Source: Chiua virens (taxonomy: Eukaryota > Basidiomycota > Agaricomycetes > Boletales > Boletaceae). From it: DNA of 64,000 bases. Location: NCBI GenBank assembly GCA_019787685.1, contig JAHNUO010000002.1, positions 1,488,001 to 1,552,000 on the forward strand. Direction: 5' to 3'. The translations under genes were made by a program, and so were the position numbers. How positions within the stretch are numbered: the stretch's first letter is position 1; each line of letters opens with the position of its first letter. Under the pieces are notes generated by a model that made no database searches, was not told the origin of the DNA, and worked only from the letters and a program-made list of their open reading frames with translations. Positions 50,208 to 62,207 of the stretch are shown here, piece by piece.

Positions 50208-50325
50208 GGTAGGGAATGAAGCCCTTCTTGGTTATCTAATCTAGTAAATCTACCACTGAGGCCTGAGTCATTCGAGCTCATAGGCCCACGACCGAGTCAG
50301 TGCTGTTCAACGCTTATATATATAC

Positions 50326-52039
50326 TTAATGCAAGATAACATCGCACGGATCCCCGACTAGTTGTTTCTTCTCCCGACCGTCAGCTCGCTTGCCAATCAC
50401 TCTAACTTCCATCACCCTTGCCGACGGACCTACGGTCGTCCCTTCCCCCCCGTCGTCCAGAAACCTTATAGAGAGCTGCAATACTTTATCTAGAATTGCT
50501 TGTGCTGCCTTGCTAGAAAACCATGGCAAGATCGAGAAATCCGAGAATGATATGTGTTGAGATCGAACTGCAGGTTACTTATTAGGCTCTGGATCATTGT
50601 TTGATGCATGAAGGACTCACCAATCGTCAATAATTCCCATTCGCCTTCTGACCAAGTTTTTCCGATTTCCATTAAACGCGTAAAATGATCTTTCCATAGC
50701 GTAAACTTTTCCGAGTTTATGACCAATATCTTGGGGAGTCGACCATCTTTCAATCTAGTGTGTTGAGGTATGGGACATGGAGAAGACAGTGGTTCAAGCC
50801 AGGGATCGAGCATTAACACTTTCTGAGCGGGTATCCGAGGAAATTTTCCGGGGGTACGTTCAAGAGTATAGAGAACTATCCATGCAATCAACGCCTCCCT
50901 TTGAGTGGAACGAAGAACCATCGCACTCACAACAGTGGCCGCTCCAAACGAGTGTCCTGCGAGTATGACGTTCTCTTCGCATTCAATAAGCTTCTCCGAT
51001 CCGTTCCGGACCATTTTGACCAATCGAGAGGGACACCTCCCATACTATGAATATCCATGTGACCATCATTGACTAGATTCCGGATTGCTCGGAGCGCATG
51101 GTAAATTTCTCTCCTTCTAAACTCGAGCTGTTCGTTTCGAAAGGATACCATGGTGCATTGTTCAACAGGATGTCCTGGTGGCCAGCTTGAAAATCGATGC
51201 GGTCAACGAGAATACCAACGATGGAGTTGTTGAGCTTACACGAGGTCATTTTCCTTAGTATAAAGTATTGGATCGGAGGACAAAGGCATAACAGCATGTC
51301 CTGATCCATCCCGGTGTTCCATGGCGAGCACTACCCGTCCAGAAGACGCGACTCCCGAACAGAATTGACTGTACCTGTTGAGCGACGGAGAGAATGATGG
51401 AGTCCAAGGTACGGTTACCTGTACGCAGTGCTACTGCCCCCCAATCCATGTGAGAAAATGACAAGCGGCCAGGGTGAAGACTTGGAGGATTCGGATTTGG
51501 TGATATCACGAGGATTAAGAAGTGGTGCTTCTGGATGAACAGGTATCTGGAAGTTACTCAGTTAGATACAATAAACAGCCGCTATACGGATAATCACGAA
51601 CCTTGAGTAGGAACCCAAAGAAATATACGACCGGCAGTAATAACCATGCGGATAAACCTGTCGACAACCGTAGTGGGTAACGACGAAACTCGAACACGAG
51701 GCTCTATGGCTCACCAGAATAGGCACTGAAACCCAACAGCGAGGCCCTCAGCGGACTGTACGACCGCGACACTGCTCAGTGACCAGAAGCAAAGCTTAGG
51801 CTAAAAATTCCAACGAACCGGGATATCCAGTGAACTCCTTTCGGGATGCTTTCCGGGCGGACGTCAGCGGGGTAATAAGCCGTGAAGACAACTTCTTCAA
51901 GTACGAGCGCATCCCTCAGTTTCGAAGAACTTGCAGAGCGGACCTTGACACTACTAAGCACGTTCCGTGGAACAGATAATCTGAAGGTTGTCGCTCCCAC
52001 GGGAAAACCATAACGACCCGGAGGATTAGGTAAAAACAT
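50326..52039 (-). CDS. Platelet-activating-factor acetylhydrolase-like enzyme
   Basis: Seen: MFLPNPPGRYGFPVGATTFRL at 52039, VVFTAYYPADV, a hydrophobic segment after splicing, then WPLVIFSHGLGGSSTAY (oxyanion strand), GRVVLAMEHRDGSGHAV, ENVILAGHSFGAATV (nucleophile GHSFG), VLMLDPWLEPL (acid Asp) and a C-terminal FSDFSILPW block followed by a regulatory-looking tail ending PCDVILH at 50326. Known: plasma-type PAF-AH enzymes hydrolyse short or oxidised acyl groups from phospholipids. Inference: a phospholipid hydrolase, probably intracellular, since no clear signal peptide is seen. Introns near 51715-51665, 51600-51545, 51420-51380 and 51255-51190. Confidence 0.82.
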
Positions 52040-52649
52040 TGCCCTTGGACTTGGGATTCGGAATACACGAAGTACTGGCGAAGTTTGGCAAGCAGACCTA
52101 ACCACGAGTCTGGGTAAGGCGGTAGTAGTTGGCTACGTAGTACGAGGGGTAAATATTAGTAACATGTCTGAGATCCGATCATGTAAGTCGGGACCGCTAG
52201 CCGAGTATGTAATCCACCAACGGATCAGAAAGACTCGGAAAGAAAGCCACTGACACTAGTACTGGCAATCGATTCACACAGATTTCTCCAATTTAAATCA
52301 GACATGACGACGATTTCCAGCAGGGTTTTCACTCCACAACTTTTCCAAAGAAATGCATTTGAGGATCGAGTCGTCTATGAACCGACAACCTGAGAGTCCG
52401 AGGCGGTTCATCATAATGACCTGAAACCAACTTGAAATCGTCATGGTGAGCATACGCCACAGTCATGTGTCGCGCTCGAACAACAGTCTGCCGTCTCTGG
52501 GTTGTCTTTCTGTCTCGATACTAATCGTGCCACGGTCACAACAAGAAGACTCTCAGACAACTTAAAATATTGTACTTAGACTCGGAATCTGCACAGAACC
52601 ATTTGTCCGTTGATTATGTACGGAATTCGCGAACAGCCTTGATGGTCCC
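52040..52649. other. Intergenic, no gene seen
   Basis: Spacer between the divergently placed PAF-AH-like gene start and the 3' end of the small secreted protein gene. Many stops in all frames; no exon, RNA gene or repeat recognised. Confidence 0.5.
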
Positions 52650-53165
52650 TCAAGAACTTGAAATGGCGAAAACGTCGCTCGTGTAGTATCCAGTGCCACC
52701 AGCGTCGACTCAAGAAAAAAGTCGGGTAAGTAACAGTATGAGCGGGACGAGGAGACCCACAAAAAAGCTGGAATTTGCCGGGTGTGACATCTTTTGGGAT
52801 TGTGACCTGAACTCGGAGGTCTGCAAGCGTGACATTGCGAGCTAGCGGGTATACTACAAGTTTGCTGAATGGCGATGCTGGGTGAACGACATGAGAGACA
52901 TACACGACAGGCCTACTAGGCTTGTCCAGGCGAGATATAAATCGCTAATGGTTACGGTGACGTTGGTGAAGTTCCTATGGAGAAGGCGAAATGAGGAAGT
53001 GGGTAATACAAACACGCAGTCGACATACCATCCGGCATGATGGATCTCCCCTCCTTTCCACTCGGTGTCGTTCCTGGGGTATTGAAAGGTAACCCCAGCC
53101 ATTGTGGGAACAGTGTAGGAAAGTGTGGCAACGAGTGCAAGCAAAGACACGAAGTATTTGGACAT
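52650..53165 (-). CDS. Small secreted protein, Kre9/Knh1-like
   Basis: Seen: signal peptide MSKYFVSLLALVATLSYTVPTMA, then GVTFQYPRNDTEWKGGEIHHAGW. The next exon (intron about 53034-52982) reads NFTNVTVTI. The frame then has to shift by one base near 52945 to reach ISRLDKPSRPVVYV and TIPKDVTPGKFQLF. A final exon gives DAGGTGYYTSDVFAISSS, stop at 52650. About 145 residues. The layout (signal peptide, V-T-F-xx-P start, single Ig-like unit, G-x-G-Y-Y-T-S-D end) resembles secreted fungal proteins of the Kre9/Knh1 group. Inference: an extracellular or wall-bound protein. No GPI signal or Ser/Thr stalk is present, unlike the gene at 27530-28201. Confidence 0.6.
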
Positions 53166-54084
53166 CACGATAAAAATCGAAGAGCCTTGGGTGGGGAAGA
53201 CTTAGCACTGCGGTGCTGAACAGCATGAAAGGGATATGGATGGATCTTATATGCTTACCTCGCCTAAGTGTAAAGGATATGATGCCGACTCAGAGCTTCA
53301 AGCTACAACTTTGACTGAAACAAACTGTCATGCCCAACTGGTTGAAACCATCAGGCCTTCAGGATGTAATTCGGTCGTGAATTAGGTACGAGAGTCCTAA
53401 AAGGTCAGCAATTGAGGTAGGGTGCCAACTGACGGAATTCTGATATGACCCATCCATGTTTTTCTTCAAGTTGTAAACTGTGGTTCAAGTTTAGCTTGTC
53501 ACTGCCAGTGAGTGACCGTGACTCGTCGGGTGCTACTCAGTCAAGCTTTCAAGATTAATGCCGACATATGGATCATGGTGATCATTAGTACTACTTACAC
53601 GTAGTCACTCAGGCTGGCCGTGCCTCCCGTGGTGCCACCAATGCCAGAATTAAGCCAGCATTAAGCCCAGCAGCCTGTGTGCGCGTGACTGTTATGTAAT
53701 CATGATGGGGTACAGCACGTCAGCATATCATTGACAGCGTCGTCAACGTTTCATAGTAATAGTGTGCTGCATCTCCAGCTGACTCATTTGACAGATTCAA
53801 CGCCTATTATGAATCTTACGATATTACATACCAGTACAATGGCCGCCTTGCCCTTGCCTAGTATCTACGAGTGCACTGAGTGCTACAAGATCTCCCATCA
53901 CAGCGACCGATTGAACTTCTGACCGCCCCAAAAGCTTGGACCAGGCTAAAAAGGGTCCAGGAACTCATAGGGACTATGCGCAACTTCGTGTGGTACATTT
54001 GTACATACATCATAGAAATACATGGAGAATACATGAGGTGCCACCGTCAAGCTCTTCAGGGGAGTTCGACCGTTAGGCCTTGAG
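53166..54084. other. Long intergenic stretch, no gene seen
   Basis: About 920 bp between the secreted-protein start and the AAA ATPase stop. It contains the likely promoter of the secreted-protein gene. A 64-codon plus-strand frame at 53731-53922 has no domain or splice support. No RNA gene or transposon end was recognised. Confidence 0.5.
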
Positions 54085-56526
54085 TCAGGGCCGCGGCTGG
54101 TACCTGGGCCACCGACATACTACAGGCTCCTCAGCGTCACTCTCGTCATCGATCTTGATCATAGGTGGGTTGTCAGAAGAGAATGGGTTCTTCCGACTGG
54201 TCTCCAAGTCGCTGGCGCTTCTACTGGAACTCGCTACTGCGCCGGGCCGGACCGGGCGAACTGGGTCTTTCAACACCGAGTCCGCGCCCGTAGGCGGTAA
54301 AGTACCAGGCATTACCTGCGGGTAGGCGGAAAATGGTGCGGGGAGAACGCATCCTCGATTGAACCGTCTACCAAAAACATCTTTATCTCCTGTCCCGGAA
54401 AGACTGGCATGCTCGGGGCCGGAATACGAGCAAAAGCCCTTGGGCGGCGTCGGCAACATCGAGAAACGGTGTTCAGAAACATCATGCTTGATGGGACAAG
54501 CGTCTCCTGGCAAAGGAAGTTGCCTTGGTCGGCGAGATCTTTCGGTGGACTTATCTCCCTGCCAGGAGGCGGTTGATTGTTCCTTTGCAAACTGGACTGA
54601 CTCATCTGACATCTTCTTCAGTCGAGCCAAGGGGGTGAGAGGATATGGGACAACGGGAGTGGGCGTCTGCTTTCCGAGCTCCTTGCGAAGGGCTGTAATC
54701 TGGCTCTTCAACACGACCGAGAACTCCAACCCGTCCTCGTCATTCGTGATCCGCACGAGGGTTGACACGCTAGAAAAGAAAATAGGGTTAGCATTCGGGC
54801 AAGTTTGTCAATCAAAGATCAACTTACAAAGCCTCTTTCAGGTACGCGAAACTGAACTCCAGAGTCATTTCTGCCACTTCTTCGACCAGAGAATCCGGGA
54901 AAGATATCTTGTCGTTGTCGTTGAGCTTTTCTTGCCAATATTTGGCATACAGCACACGTTCTTGGCGATCAGGATCACCGAACAGACTGACAGACTAGTT
55001 AGAGCGAGCAGCGAATATGGGTTTATCTGCTCACTATTTCCGGTCGAACCTGCTGGGCCGATTGGACAAGCCAGGATCCAGTCGATTGAAATGATTGGTT
55101 GAAGCAATAACGAGTAACCCGTCGTTCCCTTCAAGCCCATCAAGCTGGTTGAGGAAGAACGATCTGTTCCGATCGTTGATTAGACTATCGAGGTCCTCCA
55201 ATATCAACTGAATGATCTGTGAGTTATGGGTCCAGGTGTACGATTCGAGAAATACATACCACGCAAGGAGCCAGCTGACGTGCTTTGGAAAAGATGGCCT
55301 GCATAGCTCCTTCTTCGCCCTGGAAGCCTTTTACGGGTGTATGAGTCTCCTGCGTTCGTTTAACTCACTTCTTTACTCACTCTGGAAAGATTTCACGTAA
55401 AGTGGGGTAAACCCCTGCTCAGTGCATGTCTTCATGATGACTTTGATGGTGATTGTCTTTCCGTTACCTAGGGAGGAAACGTCAAGTGTGTGCAAGCTTG
55501 TCGATCAAAAAATGGTCCTTGCCTGGGGGGCCATACAGGATCAGGCCACGCTACGATAGACCATGAGTGCACGAGACAATGTAAACTTGGGGTAAAACAC
55601 CAACCTTCCACGGAATGGATAATTTCTTGTACGTCATTTCCGATTTGAAGAATCCGTAGACGTCTTTCTGTAAAGCTCGCTTGTTCTCCTCCTTCATGAT
55701 GACATTGACCCAAGATGAGTCTTTGATCTCAAGCCAGAGCGACTTGTTCTTGGACCAAAAGCCTTGGTTGAAAACCCAGATCTCGTCATGGGTTTGTTCT
55801 GTGTAGAGGCAGACGGCGAGCACAAGGTCACGAACTGGCTGTTCTGGACCGTCATGGAGGATGAAATGTACAGTCCTGATGATGTTTTGGAGCTGAAACT
55901 GATCCACACGTCAGCGCGCCAAATGGTTTTACATTTGTGTTCACCCATGCCTTTGCAATGTGCACAATGAAATCAGTGTTCTGATCAACACCAGTTCAGT
56001 CATGGTCGACAAGAAGAAGAGTATTCTTACATTCCAAGTGAGCTTGTACGTCCCAACGATGACATTGTCAACGAGGGATCCAGCTAGCTTGCCTCCGACC
56101 CGTTTGGGTATCGGTGTAAATGTGACGCTCAAAACCCTTCCAGATTCCATTTCTGCAGACCCTGCAGGGTGGACTGTGATGCCGGGAAACGAAAGGAGGC
56201 CGGTGAACCTGTAGTCCTCCGAGATGATGAGCGAGTGACTGGGGTACAATCTCCGCAAAGCGTCCGCGCTACAAAGGAAGGAGTGGCTCAGTCGATCGAG
56301 GTCGCCAGAAAGAGGGGTGACTTACGCTATGAGCTCGGGATCAGCGTGCTTTGCAGAGGCTAGGGTAGAAGATTTGAGCGCCCAAGGATGAGAGGGAAAA
56401 AGGTGAACACGAACATTGGTCTACCCATTTCTCATAAAAGTTGTTTGGTCCAACATGATGATCATGATCCGAAAAGCTTGATCGAACGTCTACGTATTCG
56501 ATGTCCTGCTCGAGCACTCGGGACAT
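54085..56526 (-). CDS. BCS1-type AAA ATPase with long disordered C-terminus
   Basis: Seen: [18 protein letters not shown] at 56526, then [28 protein letters not shown]-like core strands, EEIKD-type segments and [19 protein letters not shown] (Walker A). VVIFEDLDSLI (Walker B), [28 protein letters not shown] (sensor and Arg finger) and [15 protein letters not shown] follow. The last 220 residues are Pro/Ser-rich and disordered, stop at 54085. Known: BCS1-like AAA proteins remodel folded substrates; mitochondrial Bcs1 inserts the Rieske protein. No mitochondrial presequence or membrane span is obvious here, so a cytosolic or nuclear relative is more likely. The junction after FYEKW near 56420 does not keep the frame as read, so exon 1 is uncertain. 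Confidence 0.75.
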
Positions 56527-56730
56527 GGTTGAGTAGTAGTGAATGGCAAGACGATGCCACAGGAACTTCGCAACATTTATAAACACCGGTGCGCGCTAAC
56601 AGCGTCACCGCTCAGGGGCTAATTTTCCAAATGAAAGGCTTGACGGACTAGACTAAAATGCCGGTTGCCAGCGCCTCTTTTCAAGCTTCCACTAGTTCGC
56701 TAGCACGCATTATCAGATTGCCTGGCCGGG

Positions 56731-57314
56731 ATGTCGACTCAACCACTTCTGCAGCGTACTGCATCCAAGCGCATCGCCCTTCCAGTCAGGGTAGAACCCA
56801 AAGTGTCGTTTGCAAACGAGAGAACGTTTTTATCATGGCTTCACTTCACCGTCGTCCTGGGTGGACTTGCCGTTGGTCTTCTGAACTTTGGGGACCAGGT
56901 ATGTACTCTCTTTCCTCCGCTTTGCACACCTTTTCATATCGTCGATTTTGTTTCCTCATAGGTTGGAAGGATTAGTGCCGCAATGTTTTCTGCCGTGGGT
57001 ACGTTGCTAAGATCGTCGCAAGTGGACATGCCTGACACAAGTAGCTATGGCCGTGATGATCTATGCTCTGTATACCTACCACTGGCGAGCCGCGTCCATC
57101 CGTCGCGGCGGTCGTGGTCCTTATGATGATCGAGTAGGACCAGTCAGTATCACTATCGCTGATACGGTTATGCCCGCTGATCCGATCCCAACAGACCGTC
57201 TTATGTGTGGCGCTACTTAGTAAGTTTTATCAGTCGCTCTTGTCGTCACTGATGAACAAATTTTCTGAAGTTGCTATCATCGTCAACTTTTTCCTGCGGT
57301 TTTCACGCGACTGA
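56731..57314 (+). CDS. VTC1: Vacuolar transporter chaperone subunit VTC1
   Basis: Seen: [25 protein letters not shown], then [29 protein letters not shown] (TM1), [26 protein letters not shown] (TM2), [14 protein letters not shown], and TVLCVALL joined to [14 protein letters not shown] (TM3), stop at 57314. Introns at about 56900-56961, 57000-57045, 57143-57194 and 57220-57271. Known: VTC1 is the membrane subunit of the polyphosphate polymerase complex at the vacuole, where polyP is made and moved inward. Conserved Arg in ANERTFLSW is present. If the intron at 57143 is kept, the frame stays open for 26 different codons and stops at 57220. Confidence 0.92.
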
Positions 57315-57561
57315 GGGTCATGATAACTTTGCTTCATCAACACAAAATGTTGTCTGGATGTGCACTTATATGATATGTGTATAACAGCAAGAGATTCACC
57401 CCCTTTTCTGTCTTTTTGTCCCTGTTCGGGCCGGTAGTGATCCAGAAGTGTCAATTGACGAAACCGACATCGAGCGACGCGACTACAAAACATTCAGTAA
57501 GACCGAGCTTGTCATGCAGAAGAGCAGCCCACCTGTTTCCGGCCTCTGCCGCTCCTCGCAC

Positions 57562-59240
57562 TCACGACACTCTGAGCTCTTCCCTCCACATCTCCTTCCG
57601 CATCTCTATCTTCCCTGGACTCGTCAACATCATAGGGGTCGACTCCTTGCCATCTCTGTCGGCACTCTCACTCTCTCTGATGCCGAGTCTTGCCTTTAGT
57701 ACACGAATCTCTTGGTCCACCTTATCCATAACCTTTTTGGTTTCGATCAAGGCGGTTGTAGCATCTATAAGTGATTCCAGACGAGCGCAATTTTCCCTGG
57801 TTGGCATTACCAAACGCGAGTGTGTGATGCCCAGCTCAGTAAGAGCCTGTGTAACTTTTGGAGCGATGGTGGCCTTTGGTACGGGAAGTTTGAAACTACG
57901 GAGATGGACAGGGACGTGAGTGGCTTTTGTTGTGCTAGTCGAACTTGTGGAGGGTTCCACTCGAACGATGCAATGTTGTGCATCTGCAGTGAGATGAATA
58001 TGAGGAGTCGAGCGAGGGCCTTGATCTCACCGTAAATAGCAGACTTGACTGATGATACCTTTTTTGTCACGGGAGGGCCGAGTTGGATGATGTTGGATGG
58101 AGTAGAAGGTATATCGATGTCCATGCCGGTACCTTTCTTCTTTTTCTTAAGACCTTCTATGGACAGGGATGAAGGGCCATCTTCCTCGACGACGATATCA
58201 GGAAGACCGGAGTCAACACCAAGTAATGTACGAAGGAGTTCATCTCGGTCTTTTCTGAATTTGCGCTCGTTTTGTTCGAGTCGCTTGAGTTCTATGAACA
58301 AGGCTTCCTCCTCTGCAATTTCTTCGGACGGATCGAACTTCGAGACTGGCGATGTAATTTTTACGCATTTTTTCACGGTCTAGGTAAGATCTGTATGAGA
58401 TGTGGAGTGTTTGCATTGGATGAGAAGCTACCTTTGTCGAACTGGTAGGTATTGAGGAGTTGCGATTTACTTGACTCGTCTCCGGACCATGGTTGGTTCC
58501 TGATTAGCTTTCTGCAGACGCTGTAATAACGATCTTTGAGATCCTGTTGCACGCGTAAAGGCGTGTCCAGATGATGTGTGGGGAGAAGGTACCTCGATGA
58601 CGCGTGGGGGACCGCTGGGGTAATCGTAACGGTCGTGTATGATATACCAGCGGAGGTCGTACTCTTGTACTATGCTGAATAGATAGTCTGTCTCCTCCTT
58701 TGTCCATTCGCTGTCTATGGAGAGTTGTGATACGAGGAAGACGGAATCAAGTAAGCGTACCTTCCAAGAGACGTGTGTACTCGTCCTCAGAGTAGTCGAA
58801 CGGCTTCGACTGCACGTTGTACTTGGCAAAGGGATAATCTAGAGAGGATGAGTGGAGATGAGTAGGCAAGTGGGGATGACATACCAGCATTAGGCTCAGT
58901 GGCTTTAACCCAGTGAGAGAGCTGCAAGTTGTCCGAACGTGCGTTGTTTCTGAATGGTCCTGTGTTCCCTGTCTGGATGGTTGGTAATGGAGTGGGGACA
59001 AGTGGGACGGCATACCATTTGACAATACCGCCGCCGCCAAAATTGGGTTTTTGTTTGAGTCTCGGCTTTGTGAGATTGGCTGCGAGAGAGGGGGCGGAAG
59101 GACCGATGAGGGAGTATAGTTCGCGCGATATGCCGTCCGGTTTTTTCGCAGAGGCGGAGTGGTGTGATTTGCGGGAGAGGGAAGTCGATTGGGCGGGGCA
59201 GAGAGAGTGCACTGCGTATGTCGGATGCAGAGACAGCCAT
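57562..59240 (-). CDS. SWC4: SWR1-complex protein 4 (SWC4/DMAP1)
   Basis: Seen: MAVSASDIRSALSLP at 59240, KKPDGISRELYSLIGPSAPSLA, LKQKPNFGGGGIVKW, DNLQLSHWVKATEP, YPFAKYNVQSKPFDYSEDEY, and the SANT/Myb segment WTKEETDYLFSIVQEYDLRWYIIHDRYDY. Then DRYYSVCRKLI, a helical region with LKRLEQNERKFRKDRDEL, and a C-terminal coiled coil, stop near 57562. Known: SWC4 belongs to both SWR1 (H2A.Z exchange) and NuA4 (histone H4 acetylation). Two extra bases, near 59175 and 58958, break an otherwise conserved frame. The true C-terminus may extend in another frame beyond 57562. Confidence 0.85.
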
Positions 59241-59312
59241 GGGAGATAAAGAACAAGAAGGTTATTACATAATCTGTAACCATCCTCCTTTGTCCGCTAC
59301 TCACCACCGCAG

Positions 59313-60490
59313 ATGGCTCAACCCCCGCTCACTCCCTCAGTCTCTCTCTTCACCTCCCTTTCCCTTTCCTCCACCTCGTCTTCCCTCGCCCCTCCTCCTC
59401 TGACTCTCCTCCTCCTCCGTCACTCCCACTCCCGCCTCTTCCTCGTCATCCACTTCCCCTACTTCCACTTCCACTTCCTCCTCCTCCCCCTCCTCCTCTT
59501 CCACCCCCACCCCCTCGTCTTCGTACGTCTCTCTCTCTCTCATCTCTCTCCCAACTCATACTCCTCCATAGCACCTCTTCGTTGGCCGCTTCCTCCGCCG
59601 CCTCTTCTGTATCATCTACCTCATCGCTTCCATCAACATCAAATCCTGTTGTGCTCCCTTCCTCATCTTCCACCTCCACAGCCCTTGTATCTGTCAGTGG
59701 TGCTGGTGCACTACCTCTAAGTTCATCTTCTCCAGGTCGTCCTCACTTCATTCACCTCGACTTCCACTCCGACTGCGCTGTCTTCTTCTTCTTCCGGGTG
59801 TGTACAAATCCTTCCCTTTAGCTCCATCAAAATCTGATCCATATCCTAGCTTCTTTTCGGACACCGGTGCTGTCGCAGGAACCTTCACCGTCGTCGGTCT
59901 TGTTGGCATCGCCATCGTGATCACAGTCATATTACTCATCGCAAAACGTCGTCATTCCCGATCTTACGAAGATGATGCCGAGTTCCTCGACAAGCACCCC
60001 AAGTTGTCTCCTGATCCCCCAACAAGCCCATGTCACTTTTCTCGATGACGGTTTCAACTCCGACCAAGGACACTACACTGGGCCCCCGATGGCGATCGCC
60101 AATCCTCCTACTGCGTACTATCCTGATCACGCATACGCTTTCCACCCACAAGCTTTCCCGGCTGAAAGCTATCCTCCACCTTCACATGATTATCCTCTAC
60201 CATACCCACAGGACTCTATCCCCTACCGTATCTACTCTCCAGACGACTACGACATCGCATACCCCCCCGCAGCCTCCCTTGTCACCACTAACATGCCCAA
60301 CCCCCACGCCCTGATTCGCGCGGAGTCGGACTCTGTTCCAGTACCTTACACTCAGACTGGACCTCCGTTGGCGTTGCGTCCGTCTGCTAGGTCTTCGCCA
60401 GCTGCCCGCTCAAACTCCCGCATGTCGATCGATTCATTTTACGCTGGAATAGCGACGAACACTGTGCCCTCCCGTGGGCAAGCCCTTTAG
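59313..60490 (+). CDS. Ser/Thr-rich single-pass membrane protein (Mid2/Wsc-sensor-like layout)
   Basis: Seen: after MAQPPLTPSVS at 59313 a long Ser/Thr-rich ectodomain is coded by pyrimidine-rich DNA (SSSSVTPTPASSSSS and similar). One transmembrane helix follows (VAGTFTVVGLVGIAIVITVILLI at about 59873-59940), then a basic stop-transfer RRHSR. The cytosolic tail is rich in Tyr/Pro (HDYPLPYPQDSIPYRIY) and ends SRGQAL at 60490. The ectodomain frame changes near 59400 and again near the TM and tail exons, by introns or indels. Known: fungal wall-stress sensors of the Mid2/Wsc type share this layout. Inference: a cell-surface sensor or wall anchor; no catalytic domain. There is no clear signal peptide, which is odd for this layout. 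Confidence 0.6.
59337..59560 (+). repeat. Low-complexity pyrimidine tract
   Basis: A 220 bp stretch of almost pure C and T on the plus strand, with CCT/TCC triplets and a short (CT)n run at about 59523-59548. It encodes the Ser/Pro-rich ectodomain of the surrounding gene and is prone to slippage. Confidence 0.8.
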
Positions 60491-60946
60491 GCTCGCTTCG
60501 GAACCTCTTGTATTTCTTGTCGACCTTCTGGTCGTTCTCGTCCTGTTTTTATGGATATTTATATTGGGTATATATTCAAGGCACTGGATACCTTGTGACT
60601 ACTTCCTCAATCTTCAAAGATCTACTGGTATTGGTTCTTGATGTACAAGCTTATGGAAACATTGGTCTCCTAGCGATCGTTTTGTTGACTTTAGACGTTG
60701 CTTGATCACGAAAATCCTTGTTTGAGGCCCGGCATTGAATATCGCTGGTCGACATGGTCGAATGTCTGCTTACTCGCCCAGCTGGGAGGAACGAAAGATA
60801 CGCATTGATATGGCAGGACGACAAGTAGCAGACTTTCATGTAGTAGTGGCCGGGTCTAATCCGGGCCGGAACATGTTCCATTTGCCCACTATCAGAGACA
60901 ACAACCAACTTCCTATCCTATTGTTGCTAATACTTATACCACCATC
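60491..60946. other. Intergenic, tandem genes
   Basis: 3' flank of the Ser-rich membrane protein and promoter side of the hydratase, both on the plus strand. No exon with family support and no RNA gene recognised. Confidence 0.5.
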
Positions 60947-62149
60947 ATGATGCTCCATCGTTGCCTAAGGTACTCTTCCACGGCTCTCTGCCGTTCTCTT
61001 TCAACAAACGGTGCTGCCGAGGCATTCCTTCAGCCAGTGCCGTCCAACCCTTCTGTCGCCTGTCTCTTCCTTAATCGACCACAAAGCAAGAATGCCATCT
61101 CCATGCGAATGCTGCAGGTGAGTACTTCAAGTTGAGTGCTCAGGAACAGCATCCAAACACATCATGCTCATCCTATCCAGGAGCTCCATGAATGCTTGGA
61201 CACCGTCAAGTTCGACAAAAGGTACGCCTCGTTCTCCTCCACACGAACCGCATCGAGTGCATATTACCTACACCTAGTGTTCGCGCGCTCATCGTCCGTT
61301 CCACGACTCCCGGCGCTTTCTGTGCCGGTGCCGACCTCATTGAACGCCGCACCATGACCCTCCCCCAGGTCAACAAATTCCTCGTCGATCTCCGTTCGGC
61401 ACTATCCGAGCTTGAGTCCTTGCCGATGCCCACCATCGCCGCGATAGATGGCCCCGCACTAGGTGGTGGTCTGGAGCTCAGCTTTGCGTGTGACTTGCGC
61501 GTTGCTGGTACGCGCTCCCTCGTCTGCTTTTGTCCACTAAGGTTCCGTGCCCCGACACACTGAGCGTTGTAGCACACGACGTGACCAAGATCGGTCTTCC
61601 TGAAGTACGCCTCGGGATTATCCCCGGCGCTGGTGGCACGCAGCGGGCGGTTCGCTTGTTGGGCTTGTCGAAAGCCAAAGACTTGGTCTTCACCGCACGC
61701 ATGCTGACGGCCGTCGAGGCGCTCGAATGGGGTACGTCTCGAACGCGTCGGCCACTGGCTCTTTTCTGTCTCCCTCACATTTGCTCAGGTGTGGTGGATT
61801 ACGTCTCCTCTCCCCCAACCTCCGCGCATGGTCGTGCGCTGCAGCTTGCGGAGGAAATTGCCAAGAACGGTAAGGCTTCCAAAGACGTCTAAGTGGGTGC
61901 TGTATTTATTGGCTATCTTCTAGCACCACTGGCACTCCGAGCAGCGAAGCAAGCCCTTTCGCGTGCAGTGGACCTTTCTCTCGAGTCTGGTGAGAGAAAA
62001 TGCTGCCTCTACTTACATGCCTGCTCATGTGTTTCTCAGGCCTCGATTTCGAAAGGGCGTCGTATGACCTCCTCCTGACTACCAAAGATCGCACGGAAGC
62101 TCTTGAGGCATTCAAAGCAAAGCGACCACCGGTCTTCAGAGGAGAATAG
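60947..62149 (+). CDS. Mitochondrial enoyl-CoA hydratase (methylglutaconyl-CoA hydratase-like)
   Basis: Seen: an Arg/Ser-rich presequence ([19 protein letters not shown]), then [38 protein letters not shown] (oxyanion hole), [42 protein letters not shown] (catalytic Glu region) and the C-terminal [25 protein letters not shown]...FRGE, stop at 62149. Introns near 61117-61180, 61220-61279, 61510-61569, 61732-61790, 61871-61923 and 61990-62040 all keep the frame. Known: crotonase-fold hydratases of the AUH group act in leucine breakdown. Inference: leucine or fatty-acid catabolism in mitochondria. Length about 280-290 residues is typical. Confidence 0.87.
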
Positions 62150-62207
62150 GCTAGATAGCTGGGTGTGTATCTTGCTGTAATAGCCTTCCAACTATAACGA
62201 CGGTACC

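Noticed and set aside
53731..53922. Small plus-strand ORF in the long spacer
   Set aside because: No domain, splice signals or biased composition support it.
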